Source: Rhodopseudomonas pseudopalustris (GTDB taxonomy: Bacteria; Pseudomonadota; Alphaproteobacteria; Rhizobiales; Xanthobacteraceae). Taken from it: a stretch of 64,000 bases of DNA. Below the pieces are notes generated by a model. The model was not told where the DNA came from and made no database searches. It was given only the letters and a program-made list of their open reading frames with translations. Positions 11,391 to 19,403 of the stretch are shown here, piece by piece (position 1 is the stretch's first letter; the number at the start of each line of letters is the position of its first letter). The position numbers and the translations under genes are program-made. The stretch lies in NCBI RefSeq assembly GCF_900110435.1, contig NZ_FODT01000011.1, positions 62,001 to 126,000 on the forward strand, read 5' to 3'.

Positions 11391-11865
11391 GATGATAAGG
11401 ATGTCCCGCCAAAATCGTTGCGGCCCGGTAGATCTGCTCCAGCAGCATCACTCGGACCATCTGGTGCGGCCACGTCGCGGCGCCAAACGATAGGCACAGC
11501 TTTGCCTTGCGCCGCAATTCAGGCAAAAGTCCGTCCGCCCCGCCGATCACGAAAATAGTGCCGGGCACCGATTCATCGCGCCAGCGGCCGAGCTGGGCGG
11601 CGAAGGCCGCGCTGTCGACGCTCTTGCCGCGCTCGTCGAGGGTGACCAGCGAGCTGCCCTCGGCAATCAGCGCCGCGATGGCGGCGGCTTCCTCGGCCAT
11701 CCGGCCGGCGGCGTCGCGGGCGCGGCTTTCGGCGATTTCATGGATGTCGAGGCCGCGAAAGCCGAGCTTGCGGCCGAGATCGTCGAACCGCCCACGGTAG
11801 CGCTCGGCGAGTTCGCGCTCGGGGCCTTGCTTGAGTTTGCCGATGGCAATCACGGTCAGCCGCAT
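11383..11865 (-). CDS. rlmH: 23S rRNA (pseudouridine1915-N3)-methyltransferase
   Basis: 160-residue SPOUT methyltransferase, standard length. The start MRLTVIAIGKLKQGPERELAERY is typical. The C-terminal trefoil-knot region shows FVIGGADGLLPELRRKA and LSFGAATWPHQMVRVMLLEQIYRA, which bind S-adenosylmethionine and the ribosome. The ATG at 11863-11865 was chosen because it gives the exact family N-terminus. It sits between rsfS and envC as in most alphaproteobacteria. Confidence 0.97.
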   Translation of the reverse strand: MRLTVIAIGKLKQGPERELAERYRGRFDDLGRKLGFRGLDIHEIAESRARDAAGRMAEEAAAIAALIAEGSSLVTLDERGKSVDSAAFAAQLGRWRDESVPGTIFVIGGADGLLPELRRKAKLCLSFGAATWPHQMVRVMLLEQIYRAATILAGHPYHRA

Positions 11866-11986
11866 CGGCCGGGGCCTTTCGCGCTGCGCCGCCTCATTCG
11901 CAACGCGCCGCCAGCGGAATGCGCCGCCAGCGAAACGCATTGACGCGCGGCCTCGATCGCGGACAGCGCGCGCAACTGTGTGGCTG

Positions 11987-12619
11987 CTACAGCGTCTTCG
12001 CCGGCTGAGGTCCCTGGGTCCACAACCGCTCGATGTTGTAGAACTCGCGAACCTCCGGCCTGAACACATGCAGCACCACGTCGCCGCAATCCATCAGGAC
12101 CCAATCGCAATTGGTCAGGCCCTCGACATGGATCTTGGAGATGCCGGCCTCTTTCAGCGCTTTCGAGACGTTCTCCGAGATCGCGCCGACGTGGCGGTTG
12201 ACCCGCCCGCTGGTGACGACCACGTAGTCGAACATCGCCGATTTGCCGCGGAGATCGATCGCCACTGTTTCTTCCGCCTTCATGTCGTCGAGGCGGGAGA
12301 GGATCAGCTGCAGCGTTTCCTCGGCGGTCCCATGCGTCGTGGAGATCGCATCAGGAGGCGTCGCCTCGGCCTTGGCAGATCGCGAGGCCGCGGTCTTCGA
12401 GGCAGCGGTCTTCGAGGCAGGGGTCTTCGAGGCAGGGGTCTTCGAGGCAGAGGTCTTCGATGCAGCAGCAGTCTTCGATGCAGCAGCAGTCTTAGAGGCA
12501 GCAGTCTTCGAAGCAGCGGTCTTCGACGTGGCAGTCTTCGCTTTGGCGGTCTTCGCCTTGACTGTCTTCGCGGGGACTATCTCCTCCGCGACCGACTTCG
12601 GCAAATCCGCCTTGGACAA
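11987..12619 (-). CDS. rsfS: Ribosomal silencing factor RsfS with a repetitive N-terminal extension
   Basis: 210 residues from a TTG start at 12619; no in-frame ATG precedes the domain except one well inside it. The RsfS/Iojap domain covers about residues 95-205: LQLILSRLDDMKAEETVAIDL, DYVVVTSGRVNRHVGAI and NCDWVLMDCGDVVLHVF. It binds ribosomal protein L14 and blocks subunit joining in starved cells. The first 90 or so residues are Ala/Lys/Ser/Thr repeats (units such as AASKT), encoded by tandem DNA repeats and absent from standard RsfS (about 110-130 residues). The exact start is therefore uncertain. Confidence 0.85.
   Translation of the reverse strand: MSKADLPKSVAEEIVPAKTVKAKTAKAKTATSKTAASKTAASKTAAASKTAAASKTSASKTPASKTPASKTAASKTAASRSAKAEATPPDAISTTHGTAEETLQLILSRLDDMKAEETVAIDLRGKSAMFDYVVVTSGRVNRHVGAISENVSKALKEAGISKIHVEGLTNCDWVLMDCGDVVLHVFRPEVREFYNIERLWTQGPQPAKTL
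12380..12570 (-). repeat. Degenerate 15/18-bp tandem repeats inside rsfS
   Basis: About ten units built on GCAGTCTTCGAGGCA (plus strand) run head to tail. Unit lengths are 15 or 18 bp, always multiples of three, so the frame AASKT / AAASKT / PASKT is kept. The repeats encode a basic, alanine-rich, histone H1-like tail. Such arrays expand and contract by slippage, so length variation between strains is expected. Confidence 0.8.
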
Positions 12620-12692
12620 TACAGATGTGGCCAGGGACCATTCCTTTCACTGTATCGCGCGCGCCGAATCCCGGCGCCTGAGAGCCATACTA

Positions 12693-12792
12693 GCATGATC
12701 CCGAAAAGTGGAGACCGGTTTTCGGAAAAGATCATGCCCGAACAAGAAACGAGGGCAGACGGACGATTCGAAGATGCGTCATCCTGCTCCAC
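12693..12792. repeat. Dispersed repeat, copy 1 (about 100 bp)
   Basis: The core 12693-12737 is an imperfect palindrome with ends GCATGATC and GATCATGC enclosing CCGAAAAGTG...TTCGGAAAA. A tail up to about 12792 contains GACGATTCGAAGATGC and TCATCCTGCTC. The whole unit recurs in opposite orientation at 32199-32296. It lies in the rsfS-nadD gap and carries no gene of its own. Confidence 0.65.
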
Positions 12793-12837
12793 GGATGTGG
12801 GGTCGGCGCTTTCAACATTCCAGACGGCGCGGACGCC

Positions 12838-13467
12838 TCATTTCTTCCAACTTCCGTCGGGGTTCCGAAGCGACGTCGAGGACAGCGGCGATTTCAGCCC
12901 TGTCAGGAATATCCACGACGGCGCGGGACGATCCGCGAGGCTCGCCGCCGCCGTGCTCGGGAGGCGGTAGCGTTTCAGGGTCTGTGCGGCCGGCGCGGCG
13001 AGGGCGCGGAAGGTGGCCGGTGGGCGGTCGATCACGGCGATCGGCAGGGAATCCGCGATCCGTCGCCAGCGCTGCCAGCGATGGAACTGAGCCAGATTGT
13101 CGGCGCCCATGATCCAGACGAAGTGTGCGCCCGGGCAGTGCTGGAGCAGATAGTCGATGGTGTCGGCGGTGTAACGGGTCCCGATCGCGGCTTCGAGGCA
13201 GCTCACCTGGATGCGCGGATCGTCGGCCACTGCCTGCGCGGCGGCGGCGCGGGCATCGAGTTCGCGTAGGCCCGAGACATCCTTGAGCGGATTGCCGGGC
13301 GACACCAGCCACCAGATCCGGTCGAGCTTCAGCCGCGTCAGCGCGAAGCGGCTGATCGCGCGATGCGCTTCATGCGGTGGATTGAACGAGCCGCCGAGCA
13401 GGCCGATCCGCATCCCGGGGCTGTACGCCGGAATGGCGCGGCGGGCGGCCACGGGATCCGGCGTCAA
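12838..13467 (-). CDS. nadD: Nicotinate-nucleotide adenylyltransferase
   Basis: 209 residues from TTG 13467; an ATG at codon 19 (13413) is the other possible start. The nucleotidyltransferase signature [11 protein letters not shown] is at about residues 24-34, and the family motif SSTSLR is near the C-terminus. [16 protein letters not shown] and [16 protein letters not shown] are family features. It adenylates nicotinate mononucleotide in NAD synthesis. It is placed between proA and rsfS as in relatives and is probably co-transcribed from proA (30-bp gap). Confidence 0.95.
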   Translation of the reverse strand: MTPDPVAARRAIPAYSPGMRIGLLGGSFNPPHEAHRAISRFALTRLKLDRIWWLVSPGNPLKDVSGLRELDARAAAAQAVADDPRIQVSCLEAAIGTRYTADTIDYLLQHCPGAHFVWIMGADNLAQFHRWQRWRRIADSLPIAVIDRPPATFRALAAPAAQTLKRYRLPSTAAASLADRPAPSWIFLTGLKSPLSSTSLRNPDGSWKK

Positions 13468-13497
13468 CTCAGGCTCCGCGCGTGCGGGTCGTGGCGT

Positions 13498-14790
13498 TCA
13501 CGGCCGGGTCTGTCCGGTGCCGTGAATGCGATATTTGAAGGTGGTGAGTTGCTCGGCGCCGACCGGGCCGCGGGCGTGGAATTTGCCGGTGGCAATGCCG
13601 ATCTCGGCGCCGAAGCCGAACTCGCCGCCATCGGCGAACTGGGTCGAGGCATTGTGCAGCACGATCGCGGAATCCACTTCGCCGAGAAATTTGGCCGCGG
13701 TCTTGGCATCCTCGGCGACGATCGCGTCGGTATGATGCGAGCCGTGCTCATGGATGTGCGTGATTGCATCGTCGACGTCGTCGACCACCTTCGCGGCGAT
13801 AACCGCGTCGAGATACTCGGTGTCCCAATCCTGATCGGTGGCGGGCTTCACCCGCGCGTCGGCGCGTTGCACGGCGTCGTCGCCGCGCACCTCGCACCCA
13901 GCGTCGATCAGCATGCCGACCAGCGGCGCAAGGTGGGTGTCGGCGGCGGCGCGATCGATCAGCAGCGTCTCGGCGGCGCCGCAGACGCCGGTGCGCCGCA
14001 TCTTGGCGTTGAGCACGATCGACTTCGCCATATCGAGGTCCGCGGTGCGATCGACATAGACGTGATTGATGCCTTCGAGATGCGCGAACACCGGCACCCG
14101 GGCCTCGCTTTCGACGCGGGCGACCAGGCTCTTGCCGCCGCGCGGCACGATCACATCGACGGTTCCGTTGAGGCCGCCGAGCAGGAGGCCGACGGCGGCG
14201 CGTTCGCGGGTCGGCACCAGCGTGATCGCCGCCTCGGGCAATCCCGCCTCGCGAAGACCCTGCACCAGGCAGGCGTGGATCGCACGGCCGGAGCGGAAGC
14301 TCTCGGAGCCGCCGCGCAGGATCACCGCGTTGCCCGATTTCAGGCACAGCACGCCGGCGTCGGCGGTGACGTTGGGGCGGCTCTCGAAGATCACCGCGAC
14401 AACGCCGAGCGGAACCCGGACGCGCTCGATGGTCATGCCGTTCGGCCGCTGCCAGCTCTCGGTCACGGCGCCGACCGGATCGGCGATGCCGCGCACCACG
14501 GCGATGCCTTCCGCCATGGCCTCGACCCGCGCCGGGGTCAGCGTCAGCCGGTCGAGGAAAGCGGAGTTGGCGCCGGAGCCCTTGGCATCGGCGACATCCT
14601 CGGCATTGGCGTCGAGAATCGCGGCCGCGCCGGCCCGGATCGCCCGTTCCATCGCCTCCAGCGCCCGGTTCTTCTGCTCCGGCGGCGCCAGCGCCAGCAC
14701 CCGCGCGGCGGCGCGTGCCCTGCGCCCGAGGTCGGTCATCAGCGCGGCGAGCTCGGCGCTGCCGTCATTGGCTTTGAGGGATGCGGTCAT
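13498..14790 (-). CDS. proA: Gamma-glutamyl phosphate reductase (glutamate-5-semialdehyde dehydrogenase)
   Basis: 430 residues, normal length. This aldehyde-dehydrogenase-fold enzyme carries out the second step of proline synthesis. The catalytic cysteine lies in [13 protein letters not shown]. The NADPH-binding region has [20 protein letters not shown] and RGGSE, and VPRGGKSL is also present. proB lies upstream on the same strand but is separated by a divergent toxin-antitoxin pair, so the usual proBA operon is split here and proA needs its own promoter in 14791-14912. Confidence 0.97.
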   Translation of the reverse strand: MTASLKANDGSAELAALMTDLGRRARAAARVLALAPPEQKNRALEAMERAIRAGAAAILDANAEDVADAKGSGANSAFLDRLTLTPARVEAMAEGIAVVRGIADPVGAVTESWQRPNGMTIERVRVPLGVVAVIFESRPNVTADAGVLCLKSGNAVILRGGSESFRSGRAIHACLVQGLREAGLPEAAITLVPTRERAAVGLLLGGLNGTVDVIVPRGGKSLVARVESEARVPVFAHLEGINHVYVDRTADLDMAKSIVLNAKMRRTGVCGAAETLLIDRAAADTHLAPLVGMLIDAGCEVRGDDAVQRADARVKPATDQDWDTEYLDAVIAAKVVDDVDDAITHIHEHGSHHTDAIVAEDAKTAAKFLGEVDSAIVLHNASTQFADGGEFGFGAEIGIATGKFHARGPVGAEQLTTFKYRIHGTGQTRP

Positions 14791-14912
14791 GGGCGGCTGA
14801 GCCTAAAAATCCGTGTTGCGTCATGTAAATAGGGGCAAATCGCGGGTCCGCCAAGCCAGTTGCGGACAAACCGGGCGATCACTATCATTTTGCGTGTCCC
14901 CAGGAGGCGCAG

Positions 14913-15197
14913 ATGGCCGGCAGCTATAAGCTCGACGAGCACTCCGAGGCCTTTGTCGAAGGTCTTGTCGCAAGCGGCCGCTTCGAGACGGCCGGAGACG
15001 TGCTGCGCGAAAGCCTTCGCCTGATGGAGGCCCGGGAAGCGAAGCTGGATGCGCTGCGCGCCGAAATCCAGCAGGGGCTCGATAGCGGGCCGATGGAAGA
15101 ATTCGATCCGAAGACTTTGATGGAAGACATCAAGCGACGCGGGCGTGAGCGCCTCGCAGCCGATCGCGCCGTTGCCGCCCAAAAGCGTGGCGCATAA
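14913..15197 (+). CDS. ParD-family antitoxin
   Basis: 94 residues. The N-terminal ribbon-helix-helix shows YKLDEHSEAFVEGLVASGRFETAGDVLRESLRLMEARE, the typical ParD DNA-binding part. The charged C-terminal tail would wrap the toxin. AGGAGG lies 6 bp before the ATG. The gene overlaps the following toxin gene. The complex would be expected to repress its own promoter, located in 14791-14912, which is shared with divergent proA. Confidence 0.88.
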   Translation: MAGSYKLDEHSEAFVEGLVASGRFETAGDVLRESLRLMEAREAKLDALRAEIQQGLDSGPMEEFDPKTLMEDIKRRGRERLAADRAVAAQKRGA

Positions 15198-15486
15198 CCG
15201 CCGCATCAGTCCGAAAGCCCGCGTCGACCTCGACGCGATATGGTCGTTCATTGCGGCCGACAGCGAGAAGGCCGCAGATGCGATGATCGAACAGATCACC
15301 GCTGCCTTTGCCATGCTGACCGACAACCCCAACGCCGGGCGATTGCGTCCGGAAATCTCCGCGGCTGTGCGAAGTTTCCCGGTCAAGCGCTATCTGATTT
15401 TCTATGTGGCTGAGGCGAGCGGCATCAAGATCATTCGCGTGCTCCACGGCAGACAGGATCGGTCCCGCCAGGATCTCGCGCCCTGA
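15187..15486 (+). CDS. ParE/RelE-superfamily toxin
   Basis: 99 residues from GTG 15187. The frame is open further upstream to an ATG at 15145, but the GTG start gives the normal family beginning (RRISPKARVDLDAIWSFIA). Conserved ParE features are LTDNPNAGRLRPEI, RSFPVKRYLIFY and the C-terminal IKIIRVLHGRQD. It overlaps the antitoxin gene by 11 bp, as is usual for these pairs. ParE proteins poison DNA gyrase, whereas RelE relatives cut mRNA; the sequence suits ParE better. Confidence 0.87.
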   Translation: MAHNRRISPKARVDLDAIWSFIAADSEKAADAMIEQITAAFAMLTDNPNAGRLRPEISAAVRSFPVKRYLIFYVAEASGIKIIRVLHGRQDRSRQDLAP

Positions 15487-15488
15487 CC

Positions 15489-16619
15489 TCAGCCCGGCGC
15501 CGTTCCCACCACCAGATCGTCGCGGTGGATCATTTCGGCTCGGCCGCTGATGCCGAGGATCATCATCACGTCGGGCGAGGAGCGGCCCTTGATCCTGTCG
15601 GCGTCGTCGGCGTCGTAGGCGACCAGCCCACGGCCGATCTCGTGGGTGTCAGGGCCGCGCACGATCACCGCGTCGCCGCGCGCGAACTGGCCGTCGACCC
15701 GGATCACGCCGGCCGGCAGCAGGCTCTTGCCGGCGCGCAATGCCGAGACGGCGCCGGCGTCGATCGTCAGCGTGCCCTTCGGCTCGAGCGATCCGGCGAT
15801 CCAGCGCTTGCGCGCTGTGACCGGGTTGGCGGGCGTCAGGAACCAGGTGCAGGGGCCGCCTTCGGCGATCGCCTTCAGCGGATGGTCGATTTTGCCGGAG
15901 GCGATCAGCATGTGGGTGCCGGCCGAGGTCGCGATCTTGGCAGCCTCGATCTTGGTCCGCATCCCGCCGCGCGACAGCTCCGAGCCCGCGGCGCCGGCCA
16001 TCGACTCGATCTCCGCAGTGACGGATTCGACTTCGGGGATCAGTTTCGCATCCGGATTGCTGCCGGGCGGCGCGGTGTAGAGGCCGTCGATGTCCGACAG
16101 CAGAATCAGCAGATCGGCGCTCGCCATGGTGGCGACCCGCGCCGCGAGACGGTCGTTGTCGCCATAGCGGATTTCGTTGGTGGCGACGGTGTCGTTCTCG
16201 TTGATCACCGGCACCGCGCGCCATTCCAGCAGCTTGGCGATGGTCGAGCGGGCGTTGAGGTAGCGCCGCCGCTCCTCGGTGTCCTGCAGTGTCACCAGGA
16301 TCTGTCCGGCGCCGATGCCATGACTGCCGAGTACTTCCGACCAGGTCCGGGCCAGCGCGATCTGGCCGACAGCCGCGGCCGCCTGGCTTTCCTCGAGCTT
16401 CAGTGCGCCGCGCGGCAGCTTGAGCCGGCTGCGACCCAGCGCGATCGAGCCGGACGAGACGATCATTACGTCGCGGCCGCCGCGATGCAGTTCGGCGATG
16501 TCGGCGGCGAGCGCGGCGAGCCAGTCCGCCCGCACCTCGCCGGCGCCGGAATCGATCAGCAGCGAGGAGCCGACCTTGACGACGAGACGGCGGAAATCAT
16601 GAAGCTTCGGGCGGGCCAT
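15489..16619 (-). CDS. proB: Glutamate 5-kinase
   Basis: 376 residues. The amino-acid kinase domain shows [12 protein letters not shown] at about 13-24, [24 protein letters not shown], and the substrate loop around [15 protein letters not shown]-terminal PUA domain begins near residue 280 ([21 protein letters not shown]). It phosphorylates glutamate in the first, feedback-inhibited step of proline synthesis. The ATG at 16619 gives the standard N-terminus; upstream in-frame codons look non-coding. The gene is convergent with the ParE toxin, only 2 bp apart. Confidence 0.97.
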   Translation of the reverse strand: MARPKLHDFRRLVVKVGSSLLIDSGAGEVRADWLAALAADIAELHRGGRDVMIVSSGSIALGRSRLKLPRGALKLEESQAAAAVGQIALARTWSEVLGSHGIGAGQILVTLQDTEERRRYLNARSTIAKLLEWRAVPVINENDTVATNEIRYGDNDRLAARVATMASADLLILLSDIDGLYTAPPGSNPDAKLIPEVESVTAEIESMAGAAGSELSRGGMRTKIEAAKIATSAGTHMLIASGKIDHPLKAIAEGGPCTWFLTPANPVTARKRWIAGSLEPKGTLTIDAGAVSALRAGKSLLPAGVIRVDGQFARGDAVIVRGPDTHEIGRGLVAYDADDADRIKGRSSPDVMMILGISGRAEMIHRDDLVVGTAPG

Positions 16620-17116
16620 CGGACCGGTCTGGGTTACGCGCGCTGTCGCGCCGACATCAACGGGAACGACGTCGTTTTGCAGCACGGCACCCGCCGGCGC
16701 AAGCCGCGCCGCGGTCCTCCTTTCCGGTGAATCGGCCAAATCAGGCCGGTGACCGCAATCCGCGACGCCCGTCTTTTCCGGCCGTGGGCTGCTCGACGGG
16801 GTGACACTCAGAATCAGAAGCGCGCCGCGGCCGTCCATACCCCGCACCGAGAGGCACGGTGAGTGGTCCCGTGCATCCACGACGCGCTCGGGGCCGCCGA
16901 TGCCGGAACCTTGCGGTGAGGCTGGAATTCATATCCGAGCATGTTCCCGTTTCAGCCGAATGAGTAACTCCCATTCTAGCGCCAACCGACATCCAGCTTC
17001 TGCTCGCTCGCACCGAGCTGTTCGCCGCCAGGGCGTTCGACTACGCGCCGGCTGCGGATGCTGCCGCAACGGTCGATGATCGTCTTTGGCTTGAGTTTCG
17101 GCGGTCCGGTCTGGCG
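16620..17116. other. Divergent intergenic region, proB / acyl-CoA dehydrogenase-like gene
   Basis: 497 bp. The part next to proB should hold its promoter, but no clear motif was seen. From about 16964 to 17116 the plus strand has an uninterrupted reading frame that continues into the acyl-CoA dehydrogenase-like gene and reads like protein (for example DIQLLLARTELFAARAFDYA). It lacks any ATG, GTG or TTG. The coding sequence therefore probably starts in here at a rare codon, or has lost its start. Confidence 0.5.
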
Positions 17117-18085
17117 ATGGCCGCGTTTCCGGAAGCCCTGCGCGGGTCGGGGCTGAGCGAGCCCGAACACCAAGGCGAATTATGCACCGTGCTGCGGTTG
17201 CTCGGCGCTGCCGACCTCTCGATCGCGAGGCTGATCGAAGGTCACATCAACGCGATTGCTTTGGTCTGCCGTTACGGCACGAAGGCGCAGCAGGCTTCGC
17301 TTGCTTCAGACGTCGGCGATGGCGCACTGGCCGCAGTCTGGGGCGCTGACGACGCGGCCGGGCTGAAGATTGTGACCGATGGCAGTCGCGCCGAGCTCGT
17401 CGGCCGCAAGATCCTCGCCTCCGGAGCCGGCTTCGTGACACGACCGATCGTCACCGCCAAGGCTGGCGAAGATCAGCTGATGTGTTTGCTGCGGCTTGCG
17501 CCGGACCATCCGGTGGATCTCAGTGGCTGGACCGCGCAGGGCATGCGATCAACCGCGACCGGTGCGGTTGATCTGACGGGCATCCCCATCGGCAGCGACG
17601 AGATCGTCGGCTCGGCCGGCGACTTCATGCGTCAGCCGTGGTTTTCGGGCGGCGCCTGGCGGTTCTGCGCCGCGCATCTCGGTGCAACCGAGCGGCTGGT
17701 CGAGCTGTTCCGCGATCATTTGATCTCGCGGGGGCGTGCGGAGGACCCCTATCAGTTGCAGCGCGTCGCCGGTTGCGTCGCCGCAGCCCGCACCGCGCGC
17801 TTCTGGGTCGAAGAGGCCGCGCGCCGGTTCGGCGGCGGGCATTGCAATCCTGACGCGACCGTGGCTTTCGCCAACATGACGCGGATGGTCACCGAACGAT
17901 CCGCGCTCGACGTGATGGAGACGGTGCAGCGAGGCGCCGGTCTGCTCGCATTCAATCGGCCAGATCCAATCGAGCGGATCTGTCGCGACCTGTCGACCTA
18001 TTTGCGACAACCGGTGCCGGACCTTGCGATGAGCAACGCCGCGCGCGCGTGGCTGAACTCATCGGCGCCGGCGGGAGAGTTTTGA
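17117..18085 (+). CDS. Acyl-CoA dehydrogenase-like flavoprotein
   Basis: 322 residues from the first ATG, about 50 shorter than expected at the N-terminus; the frame is open and protein-like back to 16964 without a normal start codon. It matches the acyl-CoA dehydrogenase fold: an N-terminal helical part, a middle beta-domain (LAAVWGADDAAGLKI, ILASGAGFVTRPIV), and a C-terminal helical bundle (RFCAAHLGATERLVELFRDH, RFWVEEAARRFG). It is shorter and more divergent than catabolic members, and the catalytic base was not located. The LmbE-like gene starts directly after its stop, so it is the first gene of a set with a deacetylase and a methyltransferase. Confidence 0.7.
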   Translation: MAAFPEALRGSGLSEPEHQGELCTVLRLLGAADLSIARLIEGHINAIALVCRYGTKAQQASLASDVGDGALAAVWGADDAAGLKIVTDGSRAELVGRKILASGAGFVTRPIVTAKAGEDQLMCLLRLAPDHPVDLSGWTAQGMRSTATGAVDLTGIPIGSDEIVGSAGDFMRQPWFSGGAWRFCAAHLGATERLVELFRDHLISRGRAEDPYQLQRVAGCVAAARTARFWVEEAARRFGGGHCNPDATVAFANMTRMVTERSALDVMETVQRGAGLLAFNRPDPIERICRDLSTYLRQPVPDLAMSNAARAWLNSSAPAGEF

Positions 18086-18871
18086 TTGAACGCATCAGAG
18101 TATCTCGACGGAGTTCGCCATCTGCCGCTGGGTTCGCTGCGCGACCTCACCGGCGGCGCGCCGTGGGTGCTGCTGTCGCCGCATCCTGATGACGAGTCGC
18201 TCGGCGCCGGTGGATTGATAGCAGCCGCTTGCGACGCGGGCGAGCGCGTCGACGTCGTCCTGATCACCGATGGCGGCGCCTCACATCCGCAGTCGCAGCA
18301 GTATCCCCGGCAACGAATGATCGAATTGCGCCGGACCGAACTGGAAGACGCCACGTCGATTCTCGGTCTGCCGCGTGACCAGTTACATCATCTCGGCCTG
18401 CCTGACACCCAGGCGCCGACCGAGGGTCCGCCGTTCGAGGCCGCCGTGGATGCAATTGCCGCGATCTGCGCGCACGCGGGCGCGAAATCGCTGTTCGTGA
18501 CTTGGGACGGCGATCCGCATTGCGATCACGAGGCCTCTGCGCGCATTGCCGAGGCGGTGTGCCGGCGTAACCCTGGCATCGCCTTGTGGGCGTTTCCGAT
18601 CTGGGGCTGGCATCTCGATCCGTCGTTGCCGCTGGACCGGCCGCCGCCCCGAGGATTTCGCCTCGACATCTCGGCGCAGCGCGCCCGCAAACGCGCCGCG
18701 ATCAACGCCCATGTTTCGCAGATGACCGGTCTGATCGACGACGATCCGAACGGCTTTCGCTTCACCGATGACCGGCTGGCGCCGTTCCTCGGCCAATTCG
18801 AGCACTATCTGAAAGTGCCCCCCCATGAGCCGAAGAACCGAGACGATCCCGGCGGATTACTTCGAGGATAA
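18086..18871 (+). CDS. PIG-L/LmbE-family zinc deacetylase
   Basis: 261 residues from TTG 18086, immediately after the preceding TGA, with GGGAGAG as ribosome binding site. The zinc-binding PHPDDES motif has H33, D35, D36. A downstream histidine pair occurs in GDPHCDHEAS. RMIELRRTELEDA and FPIWGWHLDP are family-like. Members remove N-acetyl from GlcNAc-containing lipids or small glycosides. The gene overlaps the methyltransferase gene by 47 bp, implying coordinated expression. Confidence 0.88.
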   Translation: MNASEYLDGVRHLPLGSLRDLTGGAPWVLLSPHPDDESLGAGGLIAAACDAGERVDVVLITDGGASHPQSQQYPRQRMIELRRTELEDATSILGLPRDQLHHLGLPDTQAPTEGPPFEAAVDAIAAICAHAGAKSLFVTWDGDPHCDHEASARIAEAVCRRNPGIALWAFPIWGWHLDPSLPLDRPPPRGFRLDISAQRARKRAAINAHVSQMTGLIDDDPNGFRFTDDRLAPFLGQFEHYLKVPPHEPKNRDDPGGLLRG

Positions 18872-19403
18872 GTACCGCTCGGATATCGATCCGTGGCGTT
18901 TCCGCAGCAGTGACTACGAGCGCGAAAAATACCGATCGACGATTGGCGCGCTCGGCCGGCAGCGATTCGACGAAGCGCTGGAAGTCGGCTGCTCGATCGG
19001 CGTGCTGAGCGCGCAGCTTGCGCGGCACTGCGTCGCGCTGACGGCGATCGACGCGTCTTCGACGGCGATCGCCGCAGCCCGCGCCGCGGCTCCCGCCAAT
19101 GTGAGTTTCGCGGTCGCCACGCTGCCGCAGGATTTCCCGCCCGGCTGTTTCGACCTGATCGTGCTATCCGAGGTCTTGTATTACTTCTCGCAGGCCGACT
19201 TGCTGCGCGTGGCGCAGCGTTGCGTCGAAGCGCTGCGGCCGGAGGGCGAAATCATTCAGTGCCATTGGCTGGGCGAGACGGATTATCCGCTGACCGGACG
19301 CGACGCGAGTGATCAATTCGCGACCGCGGTCGCCACTCGGCTGCCGGTTCGAACCGTCGTGCGTGACGAGATATATCGGCTGGAGCGATTGTCGGCGCGC
19401 TGA
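18825..19403 (+). CDS. NodS-like SAM-dependent methyltransferase
   Basis: 192 residues. The N-terminal pattern PADYFEDKYRSDIDPWRFRSSDYEREKY is characteristic of the NodS (nodulation N-methyltransferase) family. The SAM-binding ALEVGCSIGVLSAQLA is at about residues 45-60, followed by LTAIDASSTAI, then FDLIVLSEVLYYF and GEIIQCHWLG. NodS methylates the free amino group left after deacetylation of a chitin oligomer; here the deacetylase gene overlaps directly upstream. The 3' end overlaps the convergent glycosyltransferase frame by 152 bp. Confidence 0.85.
   Translation: MSRRTETIPADYFEDKYRSDIDPWRFRSSDYEREKYRSTIGALGRQRFDEALEVGCSIGVLSAQLARHCVALTAIDASSTAIAAARAAAPANVSFAVATLPQDFPPGCFDLIVLSEVLYYFSQADLLRVAQRCVEALRPEGEIIQCHWLGETDYPLTGRDASDQFATAVATRLPVRTVVRDEIYRLERLSAR

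Noticed and set aside
12380-12570. Tandem short repeats considered as a CRISPR array.
   Set aside because: Units are 15 or 18 bp without spacers, lie within the rsfS reading frame and keep it open.
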